The notes beneath the pieces were generated by a model. The model was not told the DNA's origin and did no database searches. It worked only from the letters and a program-made list of their open reading frames with translations. Position numbers and translations under genes: made by a program. 64,000 nt of DNA from DASTFP01 sp963744345 (GTDB taxonomy: Bacteria > Verrucomicrobiota > Verrucomicrobiia > Chthoniobacterales > Terrimicrobiaceae), in assembly GCA_963744345.1 (NCBI GenBank), contig CAVUTD010000015.1:124001-188000 (forward strand). Reading direction: 5' to 3'. Each line of letters starts with the position of its first letter. Position 1 is the first letter of the stretch. This document shows positions 52,434 to 63,017 of this stretch, piece after piece.

Positions 52434-54087
52434 TGACTGAGTGGTAGACCAGCCCGGAGGCGAAGGGGGCGCTCTCGAATGCCTTGTAGATTGGTGCCTC
52501 TGGGGAGAGAGAGTCGATGCCGGTGATCGACCGTCTGCTTATTTTCGCTCCGTCCGCCACATCAACCACCGCCATAAGCACGCGTCTTTGAAATCGCATC
52601 AAGCTCGTGGGCAACCCCACGAGCTTGCGTCCAAGGTGAGCGAAGGAAGCATCGGCCATGCGAGTCCCACGATGCGGAGTCGCCAGGAATACGACTTCCT
52701 TGATTCCGGGAACTGGCGTCCAAAAGATCCAGCTGCGGAGCTTCTCGCGATCTTCCGGCTCAAAGTGGATCTCATCAAAAGGCTTTTCGGTAAAGACGGC
52801 CCAGAACCGATCCCCCATATCGGTCACAAAAATGCGTGCGATAATTCCGCCCATGCTGTAGCCGACCACCACCATGTTCCTCGATGCGCGTAGTCGGGCG
52901 TGCGGATCTTCCGAGTGCCGTAGGATCGCGATCCTGTCCCGGATAAGCGCGGCCGATTGCGGAACGGGCATGCCAGAGGAATAGAAAGCATACCAGAACT
53001 GGAAGTTCTTTCGAATCACTGGATTCTTCATCGTGTGGGTTGCCAGATTGCGCCAGACGAGCGGCGAAGAGCTGAGGCCGTGGATAAGCAGAACGGGAAT
53101 GCGATCGGGATCGAAAGGTTCGGTCAGATAGATGCCAGTGAGGCCCTGACTCCTTCCCACGTTGAGGATAGCTCTAATCCCTACCATGAGGTCGTTGATG
53201 CCTTCAAACGAAAGGGCCAGCGGCGCGGTGAAATCCCCCGCTAGCGGCGCGAATTCATTTCCAATTCGCACGCGCGAGGTTCGATCGAGATCAAAAATGT
53301 TGATATGCATTCGAGACTCCTCGGCGTGCTCCTCAAATGTTGCGAAGCATCCTACCGGTGCGAAGACACCACGCCGAGGCGGCTGAAAGAGCAACTCAGC
53401 TTTGCGGGCTTTTGTGCGCTCGCGAACGCCGACCAACGGCGCACCAACGCCAATCACTCGAGCCCGTTTCTTAAAGCCGGTGATTTTTACATAGTCGGCT
53501 GGAATCAGCTTATCGAAGTAACGGGACCTGTAACGGCCATTAGCGGAGTAACGTGCGGTAACGATTCTGTTTCCGAGCGGGGTCTGAACTGACAACGCCC
53601 CGACGCCTGGAGCCAGCTTGTCAGAGTAATTGAAGACAAAGTGGGCGAGCGCCGTATTGTAGATTGCGATTGGCTTCTGCGTAGCTTCGCTCCTCAGCCA
53701 GCTTGAGGGGGGCACACCGGATTCCCTTAGACTTCGCCAGGCGACCTCGCAGGCGGTCAGCGCAAGTCCCGCCCGCTGCTCTCCGTCGGCAATCGGCAAG
53801 GCTGCGGCCTGATCAAGGGAGACCGCCGCAGCCTCCGCCAGACGCTGGGAGTTCGTTCCTGCTCGCAGCACGAGTCCACGAATCGCCTGAAAACTCCTCC
53901 CGTTGATCTGGAGGTGATCATTGCGTCTCATCGCGCGGACGTCGCGGCGAAGTTCCGCGCGATCAAGCGTGGCTTCCGGAACAGGTCGGACCGGCTTGGA
54001 TTGGATATGCGTGGTGATCGTCGAGCCGCAGCCAATAAGAAGAAGTGCAAGAACTGCACTGAGGGATGACCAACTGAGAGTTCTCAT
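52411..54087 (-). CDS. lipase-like alpha/beta hydrolase lipoprotein (frameshifted near its end)
   Basis: About 560 residues from ATG 54087 (MRTLSWSSLSAVLALLLIGC, a lipobox-type signal, though a start at 54096 is also possible). Conserved elements are VLLIHGLSSSPLVWRNLATH (oxyanion), the nucleophile elbow VVVGYSMGGIIARIFVTDMG and EVVFLATPHRGTRMA. The catalytic His lies in the shifted last piece (SELIVPTGH at 52197-52433). This looks like a cell-envelope lipase or esterase of the PGAP1/triacylglycerol lipase type. A large stretch of about 200 N-terminal residues precedes the hydrolase core. Confidence 0.8.
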   Translation of the reverse strand: MRTLSWSSLSAVLALLLIGCGSTITTHIQSKPVRPVPEATLDRAELRRDVRAMRRNDHLQINGRSFQAIRGLVLRAGTNSQRLAEAAAVSLDQAAALPIADGEQRAGLALTACEVAWRSLRESGVPPSSWLRSEATQKPIAIYNTALAHFVFNYSDKLAPGVGALSVQTPLGNRIVTARYSANGRYRSRYFDKLIPADYVKITGFKKRARVIGVGAPLVGVRERTKARKAELLFQPPRRGVFAPVGCFATFEEHAEESRMHINIFDLDRTSRVRIGNEFAPLAGDFTAPLALSFEGINDLMVGIRAILNVGRSQGLTGIYLTEPFDPDRIPVLLIHGLSSSPLVWRNLATHTMKNPVIRKNFQFWYAFYSSGMPVPQSAALIRDRIAILRHSEDPHARLRASRNMVVVGYSMGGIIARIFVTDMGDRFWAVFTEKPFDEIHFEPEDREKLRSWIFWTPVPGIKEVVFLATPHRGTRMADASFAHLGRKLVGLPTSLMRFQRRVLMAVVDVADGAKISRRSITGIDSLSPEAPIYKAFESAPFASGLVYHSVIGDQRPR

Positions 54088-54374
54088 AAAGGCCATGGCA
54101 AACTTGGACAGAGACCATCTGGCCGACGCTGAACCGCGGCAGCGATCGTGTGGCAAAGATCGGCATTTTCCTTTTGCGGACTGCTTGCGCTTCGCTTCAT
54201 GAAACTTGTGGAACTCCTCTCAGGCACGGGCTCTCTAGCACCTTCGGGACTTCGCGGCGAGTTCCCGCGCATTCTCTTCTTGCATTGGGAAAATCCTAAA
54301 CAGTGGCACGATGGCCGGTGCCAAGGCCAGCTTTGCATTGACCGACCAAGCCTCGTCTGAGACACAAAGCTAAG

Positions 54375-55604
54375 ATGAAGCTTTCTTCCTTTTTGTGTCG
54401 GAGATTGCCCGCAAAAGCTTCTCAGAGCAAATGTCGTGTCTTCCTTAGACAAATCGCGATGATTGGCGCGCCGGCGTTTCTGCTCGGCTGTGAGGAGCAA
54501 AAAGCTGTCGAACTGCCGCCTCCTGTCGTCACTGTGACACAGGCTATTGAAAAGCAGGTTCAAGATTGGGATGAGTATACGGGGCGCTTGGCCCCGATGG
54601 GTTCGGTCGGAGTGCGCCCCCGCGTGAGCGGTTACATTACGGAAGTTCAATTTGTGGATGGGGATCTCGTGAAGAAGGGGCAGCCACTTTTCACCATCGA
54701 CCCTCGCCCGTACCAAGCCGATTATAATCAAGCGAAGGCCGAAGTCGACAAGGCTGACGCGGCGTTGAAGCTCGCCTCGGCAGATTTCGAGCGGGCGCGT
54801 CAACTCCGCGACAAGGGAGTGACCGCCGCCGGGGATTTTGACCAGCGCTCGGCAAGTTACAGTCAGGCCACCGGCGCCGCGCAGTCGGCGCGGGCTACCC
54901 TCGAGCACGCCAAGCTCAATCTGGAATTTTGCACTATTACGGCTCCCATTGACGGTCGCGCCAGTCTGGCCAACGTCACCGTGGGGGACCTTGTCTCTGC
55001 CGACGGAAAGGATCCGCTCACCACGATCGTGTCGACAAATCCCGTCTATGCGTATGCCGACGTCGACGAGCGGTCGCTTTTGCGTTACGTGCGGTACTAT
55101 CTCGCCAGAGAGAAGGGACCTGAGGACGCCGAGGAAGTAAAGGTTCCCATTCAGCTCTCCTTGCAGGATGAAACGGATTTTCCCCACACCGGCTTCATCG
55201 ATTTTATCGACAATACCGTCGATCCTGCCACGGGAACGATCCGACTGCGGGGTGTCTTCGACTTCGAAAATGGATTACTCGGTCCGGGGCTTTTCGTGCG
55301 GGTAAGAATTCCCTCCGGCGATCCCTACAAAGCCATTTTGGTTCCGGAACGCTCGGTTGGTTCCGATCAAGGGCAGAAATATGTCGTGCTCGTGCAGAAG
55401 GACGACACAACACAATTTCGTCCCGTGAAACTTGGCTCCCTCTCCGAAGGGATGCAGGTGATCGCCAGCGGCGTTGAGGCTGGCGAAACGGTCATCGTCG
55501 ATGGATTGCTCAAGGTGCGTCCCGGACAGAAGGTGGACCCAAAGCCGATCTCGGTAGCCCAGGAGTCGACCGCAAAGGCGCTGGAACCATCGCCCGCGAA
55601 CTAG
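54375..55604 (+). CDS. RND efflux periplasmic adaptor (AcrA/MexA-like)
   Basis: 409 residues. A lipoprotein-type segment AMIGAPAFLLGC precedes the lipoyl/barrel hybrid domain (VSGYITEVQFVDGDLVKKGQ), a helical hairpin (ADAALKLASADFERARQL) and LNLEFCTITAPIDGRASL, then the membrane-proximal end. It joins an inner-membrane RND pump to an outer-membrane channel. No TolC-like gene is in the window. It is followed 3 bp later by the pump gene, so the pair is one operon. The start could also be the ATG at 54459 (MIGAPAF). Confidence 0.9.
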   Translation: MKLSSFLCRRLPAKASQSKCRVFLRQIAMIGAPAFLLGCEEQKAVELPPPVVTVTQAIEKQVQDWDEYTGRLAPMGSVGVRPRVSGYITEVQFVDGDLVKKGQPLFTIDPRPYQADYNQAKAEVDKADAALKLASADFERARQLRDKGVTAAGDFDQRSASYSQATGAAQSARATLEHAKLNLEFCTITAPIDGRASLANVTVGDLVSADGKDPLTTIVSTNPVYAYADVDERSLLRYVRYYLAREKGPEDAEEVKVPIQLSLQDETDFPHTGFIDFIDNTVDPATGTIRLRGVFDFENGLLGPGLFVRVRIPSGDPYKAILVPERSVGSDQGQKYVVLVQKDDTTQFRPVKLGSLSEGMQVIASGVEAGETVIVDGLLKVRPGQKVDPKPISVAQESTAKALEPSPAN

Positions 55605-55607
55605 CTC

Positions 55608-58600
55608 GTGAACATCAGCCACTTTTTTATCGATCGGCCGATCTTTGCGTCGGTCCTCTCGATCATAATTACCATCGTCGGCGGCGTCGCCTTGATGACT
55701 TTGCCGGTGGCCCAGTACCCGGAAATTGTTCCGCCGACTGTCCAGGTTTCCGCCAGCTATTCAGGTGCCAATGCCCGGACGGTGGCCCAAACCGTAGGTG
55801 CGCCCATTGAGCAGCAGGTCAACGGGGTGGAAAACATGCTGTATATGTCCTCGCAATCATCGAGCGATGGCTCCTATGGGCTGACGGTGACCTTCGGGCT
55901 TGGCACGAATCTCGACACTGCACAGGTGCTTGTGCAAAACCGCGTCAATTTGGCGTTACCGGTGCTTCCTGAGGAGGTTCGCCGCACGGGCGTTTCAGTA
56001 AATAAGCAGTCGGCTTCCATGATCATGTGCGTGAACCTGATCTCGCCGGACGATTCGCGCGACGAGCTCTATCTAAATAACTACGCTCTGCTCCAGATCA
56101 AAGACACCCTCGCCCGGATCCATGGTGTCGGCAGCATCGCGATCTTTGGCTCGGAGTACTCGATGCGGATCTGGCTGGATCCCAACAAGCTCGCGGCGCT
56201 CAACCTGACGGCGAACGATGTGGTGCAAGCGATCCAGGAGCAAAACAAACAAGTCGCCGCCGGCGTCGTGGGGCAGCAACCCGCGCCCACAGGCACGCAA
56301 TTTCAACTGGTTGTCAATACTGAGGGACGATTGGTGGACCCTGCGGAATTCTCTCGCATCATCATCAAGCGCGGTAAGCAGGGCGAAGTTGTGCGTCTTA
56401 GTGAAGTGGGTGTCGTGGACCTTGGTGCCAAGAATTATGCTGTCACGAGCAATCTCGACGGGAAGCCGGCCGCCACTCTGGCGATTTATCAGCTTCCTGG
56501 CAGCAATGCCCTCTCGACCGCTGAAGCGGTCTTGAAGACGATGGAGACGCTCAAGCTAAGCTTTCCGTCGGGTGTAGATTACAAGGTTGTCTACGACACA
56601 ACTGTCTTCGTTAGAGAGTCCATTCGCGCGGTCGAACACACGCTTATCGAAGCCATCGTGCTAGTCGCGATCGTGGTGATGCTCTTTCTGCAGACCTGGC
56701 GGGCGACGATTATCCCACTGATCGCAGTTCCTGTATCTCTCATCGGGACGTTTGCCGCCATGGCGGCTTTCGGGTTTTCTCTTAATACGATCTCGCTCTT
56801 TGGCCTCGTCCTTGCCATCGGCATTGTCGTTGACGACGCCATTGTTGTCGTCGAGGCCATGGAGCATAAACTTAGTCTCGGCATGTCTCCGCGAGACGCG
56901 GCGCGGCAGGCGATGGACGAAGTCGGAGGAGCCGTGATCGCAGTGGCGCTTGTTCTCTCCGCCGTCTTTATTCCGACGGCGTTCATCACCGGAATTACCG
57001 GTCAGTTTTTCCGCCAGTTCGCGCTCACGATCGCTGTCTCCACAATCATCTCGGCTTTCAATTCACTGACAATGAGTCCGGCACTGGGCGTTCTTCTTTT
57101 GCGCCCGCATGACGAACAAAGAGATGTTTTAACCCGATTCTTTAATGCGACGCTTGGTTGGTTTTTTCGCGGCTTTAATCGGGGCTTCGAATGGATGATC
57201 GATCGTTACGGCAAAGCTGTCGCCGGGATCGTTCGCAAACTCTTAATCTGCGTGATCCTTTACCTTGGCCTGCTGGCGCTTACCGGCTACGGCTTCAAAA
57301 TCACTCCCGTCGGCTTTGTCCCGCAGCAGGATCAAGGTTACCTGATTGTGGCTTGCCAACTCCCTGATGCCGCCTCACTCGAGCGCACCCAAGCCGTAAC
57401 AACCAAAGCCCTCGATTTGATAAAACAGACGCCCGGAATCGCAACTTCCCTGACCATTAACGGCTTCTCAATGCTTAGTGGCAGCAACCAGTCCAACGTT
57501 GGCTCCATCATCGTGATCCTGGAGGATTTCGAAAAGCGCAAGGGCCCAGATCTAAGTGCCGATGCAATTTTGCGAAGCCTGCGCGCCAAGTTTAGTCAGA
57601 TCCCTGAAGCCCTCATTTTTGCCTTTGGCCCGCCGCCGATCCAAGGGGTGGGAAGCACCGGCGGATTTCGCATGATGGTGCAAGACCGGCGTGGCGGTGA
57701 TTATAAGCAACTCCAAGCGGTCACCCAGAACCTGATTGAGGCCGGTGAACGGCAACCAGGTTTGGTGGGACTTTTCTCCAGTTTTCGCGCAGATACCCCT
57801 GAGATCTTTGTGGATGTCGATCGCACGAAGGCTAAGAGCATCAACGTACCGCTTAACAACGTCTTTGATACTCTCCAGATCTATCTTGGCTCGGCGTACG
57901 TTAACGATTTCACTTTCCTGGGACGCTCCTTCCAGGTGAATGCTCAGGCGGACAGCAAGTTCCGGGTTACGGCCGCCGACATACTCAGGCTCAAGACTCA
58001 GAGCGCGGACGGCAAGATGATCCCCTTGAGCACCATGGCTTCGGTGAAGGAAACGTTCGGACCTGGGGTCGTCACCCGGTACAATCTTTATACCGCGGCC
58101 GATCTCACTGGAGACACCAAGCCCGGCTACAGTTCGGGCTACGCCATTACTGTCATGGAGGAACTATGCCGGAAATTGCTTCCGCCGGGTTTCGGCTTCG
58201 AATGGACCGATCTTACGTATCAGCAAATCCTGGCAGGAAACACCGCGTTGCTCATCTTTCCTCTTTGTGTCCTTTTCGTATTTCTCACTCTGGCGGCGCA
58301 ATATGAAAGCTGGGCGCTTCCGTTTGCCATTATTCTCATCGTGCCAATGTGTCTTCTCTCTTCGCTGGCCGGAGTGTTGTTGCGGAGAATGGACAACAAT
58401 GTTTTCACGCAGATCGGGTTCGTCGTTCTGGTGGGTCTCGCCTGCAAGAACGCAATTCTCATCGTGGAATATGCGAAGCAGATGGAGGATTCAGGCAAAG
58501 ATACCATTTCGGCGGTCGTGGAAGCCTGCAAGCTTCGCCTGCGACCGATTCTGATGACTTCCTTTGCCTTCATTGCCGGGGTCGTTCCGTCTGGTGCTTG

Positions 58601-58778
58601 GTTCAGGCGCCGGGGCGGAAATGCGTCAAACTCTCGGCACAGCGGTCTTTGCAGGAATGCTCGGAGTGACCATTTTTGGAATCTTTCTTACGCCCGTCTT
58701 CTATGTGATGATCCGCAAGTCCGCATAAAAAGCAGACTCCGCCTGAAAAAGCGGCAAAACACAAAAAAACAGGCGTAA
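55608..58778 (+). CDS. RND multidrug efflux transporter (AcrB/HAE1-like), frameshifted near the end
   Basis: Over 1000 residues. It opens MNISHFFIDRPIFASVLSII, typical of hydrophobe/amphiphile efflux-1 pumps. The proton-relay segment GIVVDDAIVVVEAMEHKLSL in TM4 holds the paired Asp residues, and large periplasmic porter domains and LVGLACKNAILIVEYAKQM follow. Near 58591 the sequence CCGTCTGGTG contains an extra T. Read without it, the normal end LVLGSGAGAEMRQTLGTAV and FAGMLGVTIFGIFLTPVFYV is recovered with TAA at 58726-58728. As given, the frame continues into unrelated residues to 58778. It forms an operon with the adaptor gene. Confidence 0.92.
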   Translation: MNISHFFIDRPIFASVLSIIITIVGGVALMTLPVAQYPEIVPPTVQVSASYSGANARTVAQTVGAPIEQQVNGVENMLYMSSQSSSDGSYGLTVTFGLGTNLDTAQVLVQNRVNLALPVLPEEVRRTGVSVNKQSASMIMCVNLISPDDSRDELYLNNYALLQIKDTLARIHGVGSIAIFGSEYSMRIWLDPNKLAALNLTANDVVQAIQEQNKQVAAGVVGQQPAPTGTQFQLVVNTEGRLVDPAEFSRIIIKRGKQGEVVRLSEVGVVDLGAKNYAVTSNLDGKPAATLAIYQLPGSNALSTAEAVLKTMETLKLSFPSGVDYKVVYDTTVFVRESIRAVEHTLIEAIVLVAIVVMLFLQTWRATIIPLIAVPVSLIGTFAAMAAFGFSLNTISLFGLVLAIGIVVDDAIVVVEAMEHKLSLGMSPRDAARQAMDEVGGAVIAVALVLSAVFIPTAFITGITGQFFRQFALTIAVSTIISAFNSLTMSPALGVLLLRPHDEQRDVLTRFFNATLGWFFRGFNRGFEWMIDRYGKAVAGIVRKLLICVILYLGLLALTGYGFKITPVGFVPQQDQGYLIVACQLPDAASLERTQAVTTKALDLIKQTPGIATSLTINGFSMLSGSNQSNVGSIIVILEDFEKRKGPDLSADAILRSLRAKFSQIPEALIFAFGPPPIQGVGSTGGFRMMVQDRRGGDYKQLQAVTQNLIEAGERQPGLVGLFSSFRADTPEIFVDVDRTKAKSINVPLNNVFDTLQIYLGSAYVNDFTFLGRSFQVNAQADSKFRVTAADILRLKTQSADGKMIPLSTMASVKETFGPGVVTRYNLYTAADLTGDTKPGYSSGYAITVMEELCRKLLPPGFGFEWTDLTYQQILAGNTALLIFPLCVLFVFLTLAAQYESWALPFAIILIVPMCLLSSLAGVLLRRMDNNVFTQIGFVVLVGLACKNAILIVEYAKQMEDSGKDTISAVVEACKLRLRPILMTSFAFIAGVVPSGAWFRRRGGNASNSRHSGLCRNARSDHFWNLSYARLLCDDPQVRIKSRLRLKKRQNTKKQA

Positions 58779-59086
58779 TTGCAGGGGTCAATCCGGATCT
58801 TGGGATTCCAAAACTAGCCCGCGGCGAGAATGCTGCCCGGCCTTAAAGAGAAACGACCGTGGGTGGACGATGAGCTCTCTCTCGATCTAAACCTGCGTCA
58901 ACTGGGCTAAGTTAGCGATTCGGGGCGGTACTTTCCTATTAACGCCTCTTTTGACCAATCCCTGAAACGATGGCTAAGAGTGCGTCCAAATTGGGGAGGA
59001 CAGAAGGCGAACGATTATCCGAGTTTTTCCTACGATAAGGGCGATCGCCGCAGCGAGACCAGCAAGTTGAACCAGGTGATCCGGGA
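58779..59086. other. intergenic stretch of about 310 bp
   Basis: No convincing coding frame or RNA. It separates the efflux operon from a broken gene. A weak inverted repeat may exist after the pump gene, but no terminator is clear. Confidence 0.35.
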
Positions 59087-59695
59087 GTGACGCGCGCTTT
59101 TCAGACGGCATTCCTGCGCTTTTCGAACGAAATCCGCCGACGTTATTCGTCCGAGTTTGCGCGGCGATTTGGGATGGTGCTGTCTTTCGATGTGTATGAG
59201 GGGGCTCAAGCGGCGGGCGCTGATTCCTTCGAGCGCGCGCTGGCGGAGGCGGGAACCTTGGAGACAAAAGCGGTCGCGGGTTTGGTCTTGACAGGCGTCA
59301 CGCGATGGGTCGCGCAGTTGACCAGCCGCCCTGCGATCCTCGTTACGGGTTCCATCCAGCTCCTGCCGGGAGGTGCGAAAGCGTCGGCGCGATTGCTGGA
59401 CCTGCATAGCGGCAAAGACACTCTGGTCGACGCAACGACGGAGGAACTGTCGACGCTGCAGAAAAAGGTGAATGTGACCGAGGGATTGCTAGGGCGTGTC
59501 CAGCCGCCTATATCGGCGTCGCCTTGGGCGAAAGCAGAAGATCTGCGACATACCGCTTATCAACTCGCAGCGCTCGCCTTGGTGCTTGCTTGCAAGATTC
59601 GTTATCTCGAATCGCAGACGGTCGGCGCGAACTATCGACCATCGTCGTGGAAAACGGTCTGCGTATTCACCGCAGCCTGCGCCCAACTGGATTAA
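59087..59695 (+). pseudogene. large broken gene, part 1 (unrecognised)
   Basis: 202 residues: RAFQTAFLRFSNEIRRRYS, a strand-rich part LETKAVAGLVLTGVTRW and RPAILVTGSIQLLPGGAKAS, then LRHTAYQLAALALVLACKI. From about 59600 another frame gives more protein-like sequence, so the gene continues there. The N-terminus in this frame is not convincing, and the gene may start earlier. I do not recognise the family. Confidence 0.45.
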
Positions 59696-60198
59696 GGAAT
59701 ATGTCCTCTCCGGACGCCGCCGATGCGGTCCAAATGCTGAAGTTCTTGGTGGACGAGATCGATCCAGTGTACCGGCCGGCGCGTTTCTTGTTGGGTTATG
59801 CTTATTTGTCTCGTGGCGATGCCAAGCATGCAGTTGAAGTCTTTGATGGGTTGATGAAGGAGTTCGACGCGGCGCTCCGCAATAGTGCGGATAAGGTGCA
59901 AACCGAATGGAGCCAGCGGCTACCCCGGATGGTTCGGCTGGCCAAAAGGCTTCCAGTGATCAGGGATTGGGTAATACGTTGGAATGCGGAAACGCTCGGC
60001 GGAATGATGGGCGGCGACTTTTACCGGGCGGCGGTCGCTTGGAAGGAACTAAAGCAACTGGAGGAAGCGAACGCTGATCAAAGCGAAAGGGGAAGCCTTC
60101 TTCGAGAGATGAACATCGAATCCGCCCTTACACCCATTTCAAAAGACTTTCGGGAAGTGATGGAGATCGCGATCGGTGACGCCACTCCGACAAACTAA
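59599..60198 (+). pseudogene. large broken gene, part 2 (TPR-like)
   Basis: This frame reads RIADGRRELSTIVVENGLRI, then ADAVQMLKFLVDEIDPVYRP, ARFLLGYAYLSRGDAKHAVE and VFDGLMKEFDAALRNSAD, which is a helical pattern with TPR-like A/G positions. It ends GDATPTN at 60198, while the following frame continues DKLTIDSARRWLDAFLELES without a gap. An ATG at 59701 with a good AAGGA before it could be a real start of a shorter gene. Confidence 0.45.
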
Positions 60199-60239
60199 CG
60201 ATCGATTCCGCACGGCGATGGCTAGACGCATTCCTCGAA

Positions 60240-60923
60240 TTGGAAAGCATCAAGAAGTTCGATGCAGCATTATCGCAAGTAGGCTATGAATGCGAGTTGC
60301 TTAAGATTTTGGGCCGTGAGGATCCGAGCAACCTCTTGGGCCGTTTAAAACAAACAATCGCCGACTTAAAGGAAAGTCCGCTGGGCAGGTTTCTGAAGTT
60401 GAAGCTGAGCGATTTGGAGAAAGCCTTTACCGACAAGCGCTGGGACGATTGTCGCGAAATCATCAAAGAGCTAAGGGAATGGAGCACTGTTCCCGACCGG
60501 ATGAACTTTATGATGCTGCTGGATGATGCGTCGATCGATTCGTGGCGCGCGCGCTTGGCTGGTCTGTTCGTCCCGGCATTCGCCTTGGTGCGACGAGAAC
60601 GAAAGAGTCTCCGCGCACCATTACGCCTGGAAACTGTGTATCACTTGGCACTGGCTTTGTTTCTGACCAATGAGCCAGAGTTCATTACGCGCGCTCTTGA
60701 GATGATCGAGGGCGTGCTGAGAACGAAGGCCATGCGACACTCGGTTTTCGCCGCGGGCGTCAGTGACCTGGAAGAACTGATGGTGTCCTTGGAAGCGACA
60801 GACGGCATGGTTGTAGCAAGCCAAGGGGAGAAAGCCATATGGTTCGCTTCAGGAGGTCGAGATCAAGAGGGGGTGGAAATTGGGATTCGCAAAGCTGGCT
60901 CATTCGGTGAAGCGGTCGCCTGA
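60240..60923 (+). pseudogene. large broken gene, part 3 (helical)
   Basis: About 227 residues, mostly helical: FDAALSQVGYECELLKILG, RLKQTIADLKESPLGRF, RWDDCREIIKELREWSTVP and RAPLRLETVYHLALALFLTN. It is in frame with coding sequence just before it (from about 60186) that continues part 2 in a shifted frame. The stop is at 60923. Unrecognised. Together with its neighbours it forms one long gene of TPR-like character. Confidence 0.45.
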
Positions 60924-60958
60924 CATGCGCGCTGCGACGCAGACGTCGTTCATCATCA

Positions 60959-61228
60959 TTGGGGCTGAGCGCCAGGAACAAGGAGAGTTATGAAGACAAG
61001 CTGCCTCGCTCCGAACGCACCGGTAAGCCAGAAGTGCTCCTCAACCAAGAGATGGACCTCTACCGCCAAGCGCTTGGCCTTCACGACATGAATCTTACCC
61101 ACTGTTACCTAGCCGAGTGCTTGATTAAGGCAAACCTCCAAGATCAAGCTAGGTCTCATATTGCGAGGGCACTGCAGATGAGCCCAGCGTTGCCGATTGC
61201 ACTGGAACTCCAAAAAGAAATTCAATAA
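60959..61228 (+). pseudogene. large broken gene, part 4 (C-terminal TPR repeat)
   Basis: The 89-residue frame has VLLNQEMDLYRQALGLHDMN, then LTHCYLAECLIKANLQDQA and RSHIARALQMSPALPIALEL, a typical TPR hairpin pair with A8/G/Y/A/F/A positions. It ends KEIQ at 61228. It sits directly after part 3, and no promoter lies between, so it is most likely the gene's end. Confidence 0.5.
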
Positions 61229-61538
61229 TCTCGCTTCCAGTTTGCGCAGTAGACTTCTGTTCTGGAACGTGTTGTCATTGGAATCTTCAGTCTGGGGGAT
61301 CAGCCTGCCCTAGAGCATGGCGCCCAAGTCTCAACCTGCCGTCGCACGGTCCGAGTGTGCGGCGAGGGTAATCTTTTTCATTGTCGGCAGGAGGTTTGCC
61401 GCAGCGGATGACTTCGATTTGCCAGCGAAACAATTAGCTTGTGACGGTGGCACGAAATTTAGCACATGAACTGCCTTAGAAAAGGACCCGCTGACCCTCC
61501 AAATCCCAAAATATTCATCGCCTGCGCTGACTTGAAAA
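61229..61538. other. intergenic stretch of about 310 bp next to IS110 copy 2
   Basis: No gene or repeat was seen. The 3' end of the IS110 copy probably lies somewhere in this stretch, but its exact limit cannot be seen because the intact copy differs here. Confidence 0.35.
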
Positions 61539-62765
61539 TTACGCCGCCACATCGGCGACAGTCACAGAGACATGATAGCCGAGGCTTTCAATGCGTTTTG
61601 TGAGCCGATTGAGAGCCTTGAGCGGATGGATGGTGTCAAAGAAGTTTGCTCCGAGTTCTCGATAAGCCGTCTTGGTTTTGAGCATGTGATAGATGGCGAT
61701 GGCCATGGAGTGAGCGACGGCAACAAGGGCTCTTTTCTTGCCACGTCGCACGGCAAGGCGTCGGTATTGAGCGCCATAGTAGCTGTCCTTTTTTCGCACG
61801 GCGCCGTGGGCCGCTTCTACCAAGGCGCAACGTAAAGCTCGGTTCCCTTTGCGAGTCTTGCCGCTTTTTCGTTTGCCGGCACTTTCATTCTGTCCCGGAC
61901 AAAGCCCAATCCAGGAAGCAAAGTGATATTGGTTGGGAAAACGGTTCATGTCGGTCCCTGCCTCGGCAATAACGACTTCGGCAATACGCCGGTTGATTCG
62001 GGGGTGTCATCCAGTCGATCGATGATTTCCTGCTCTTGGCGGAGTAGATTCTCGATGTAGGCATCCAATTGGGCAATCTGAGCGGCAAAGAGCCCAATGT
62101 CGGCCAACAATTGTTCGAGGATCATTTGGTGATGGCGACGCAAGTTTCCTCGCAAGGCTTTTTCCAGTTCGGGGATTTTGGCACGAAGGCGCCGCTTAGC
62201 CAGCTGTGCCAATTCCTTGGGATTGTTTTTGCCGCTGGTCAATGCCTGCAACATCTCCATGGAGGAGGCTCCGGTAATGTCGGTGACGACGCTTTGAAGC
62301 TTGATGTTCGCGCTTTCCAGGGCTTTCTGCAGCTCATTGGCCGCCTGAGCACGCTTGCCGCGAGCGCGCTGCGATGGCGAGTTAACTCCGCAAGTCCCTT
62401 TGCTCCCGGGAAGGAATGAAGCTGGAACGAAGAAGCCCATGGCGCAGCAAATCAGCGATCCACTCAGCATCCTGAACATCGCTCTTTCGCCCAGGCACCG
62501 CTTTGATGTGGGCGGCATTGGCAACGATGAGCTCGAAGTGGCCTTCCAGAAGATTGTAAATCGGCATCCAGTAATTGCCGGTCGCTTCCATCGCCACGTG
62601 GGTGGCTCCGCAACCAGCACTCGATCATTTCCATCAACTCTGGGGTCGTCGTCCCAAAACCACTTTACTGATCACCTCTTCGCCGAAGGCTCCTTTTAGT
62701 ACGCAGGCCACGACCAAGCGCTTATGCACATCGAGGCCAGCACAGCAGATATACTGAACTTTCAT
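61539..62765 (-). pseudogene. IS110-family transposase, decayed second copy
   Basis: The copy starts ATG 62765 (MKVQYICCAGLDVHKRLVVA), then breaks near 62650 with ...RRPQS and a stop. It resumes as MEATGNYWMPIYNLLEGHFE with VQDAEWIADLLRHGLL (62382-62597), breaks again after SREQRDLRS near 62385, and continues KALESANIKLQSVVTDITGA (61946-62350). A third break lies at 61950-62000, after which SWIGLCPGQNESAGKRKSG (61539-61949) ends normally. It has at least three frame changes, so it is inactive as given. Protein similarity to the copy at 4454-5692 is high throughout. Confidence 0.88.
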
Positions 62766-63017
62766 GGTTTTTCCTTTTTTGAGGGTTGGTTGGTGTGGCC
62801 CGTGTGCTGGCAGCGATCCGTGTCACAATACTCTGACTCTCGCGTTTCCAAGCCGGAGTTAGCTCCGGTCATTCTCGCACTGTGCGGTTCATAAAAGAGC
62901 GCCCGCCAATCTCATAATCGGGTTTGCCGCACCAAATCGCTTCTCGGCGTTCGCCAACACACGGCTCCCGCTCATGAGATCACAATTTTCATGCGCGTGG
63001 AGACCCGTCCGCGGGCC
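62766..63017 (-). ncRNA. IS110 left-end / bridge-RNA region of copy 2
   Basis: Aligned with 5693-5942 of copy 1. It shares TCTCGCACTGTGCGGT, GCACCAAATCGCTT and TCACAATTTTCAT blocks. Its outer hairpin differs in sequence but keeps the stem (CCCG/CGGG at 63004-63015 against GCCCCG/CGGGGC in copy 1). Similarity ends at about 63017, which marks the insertion boundary. Since this copy's transposase is broken, this RNA could only work in trans with copy 1. Confidence 0.45.

Noticed and set aside
54084..55187. 367-residue minus-strand frame over the adaptor gene
   Set aside because: Antisense of the AcrA-like coding sequence with no recognisable motif; the plus strand encodes the full adaptor.
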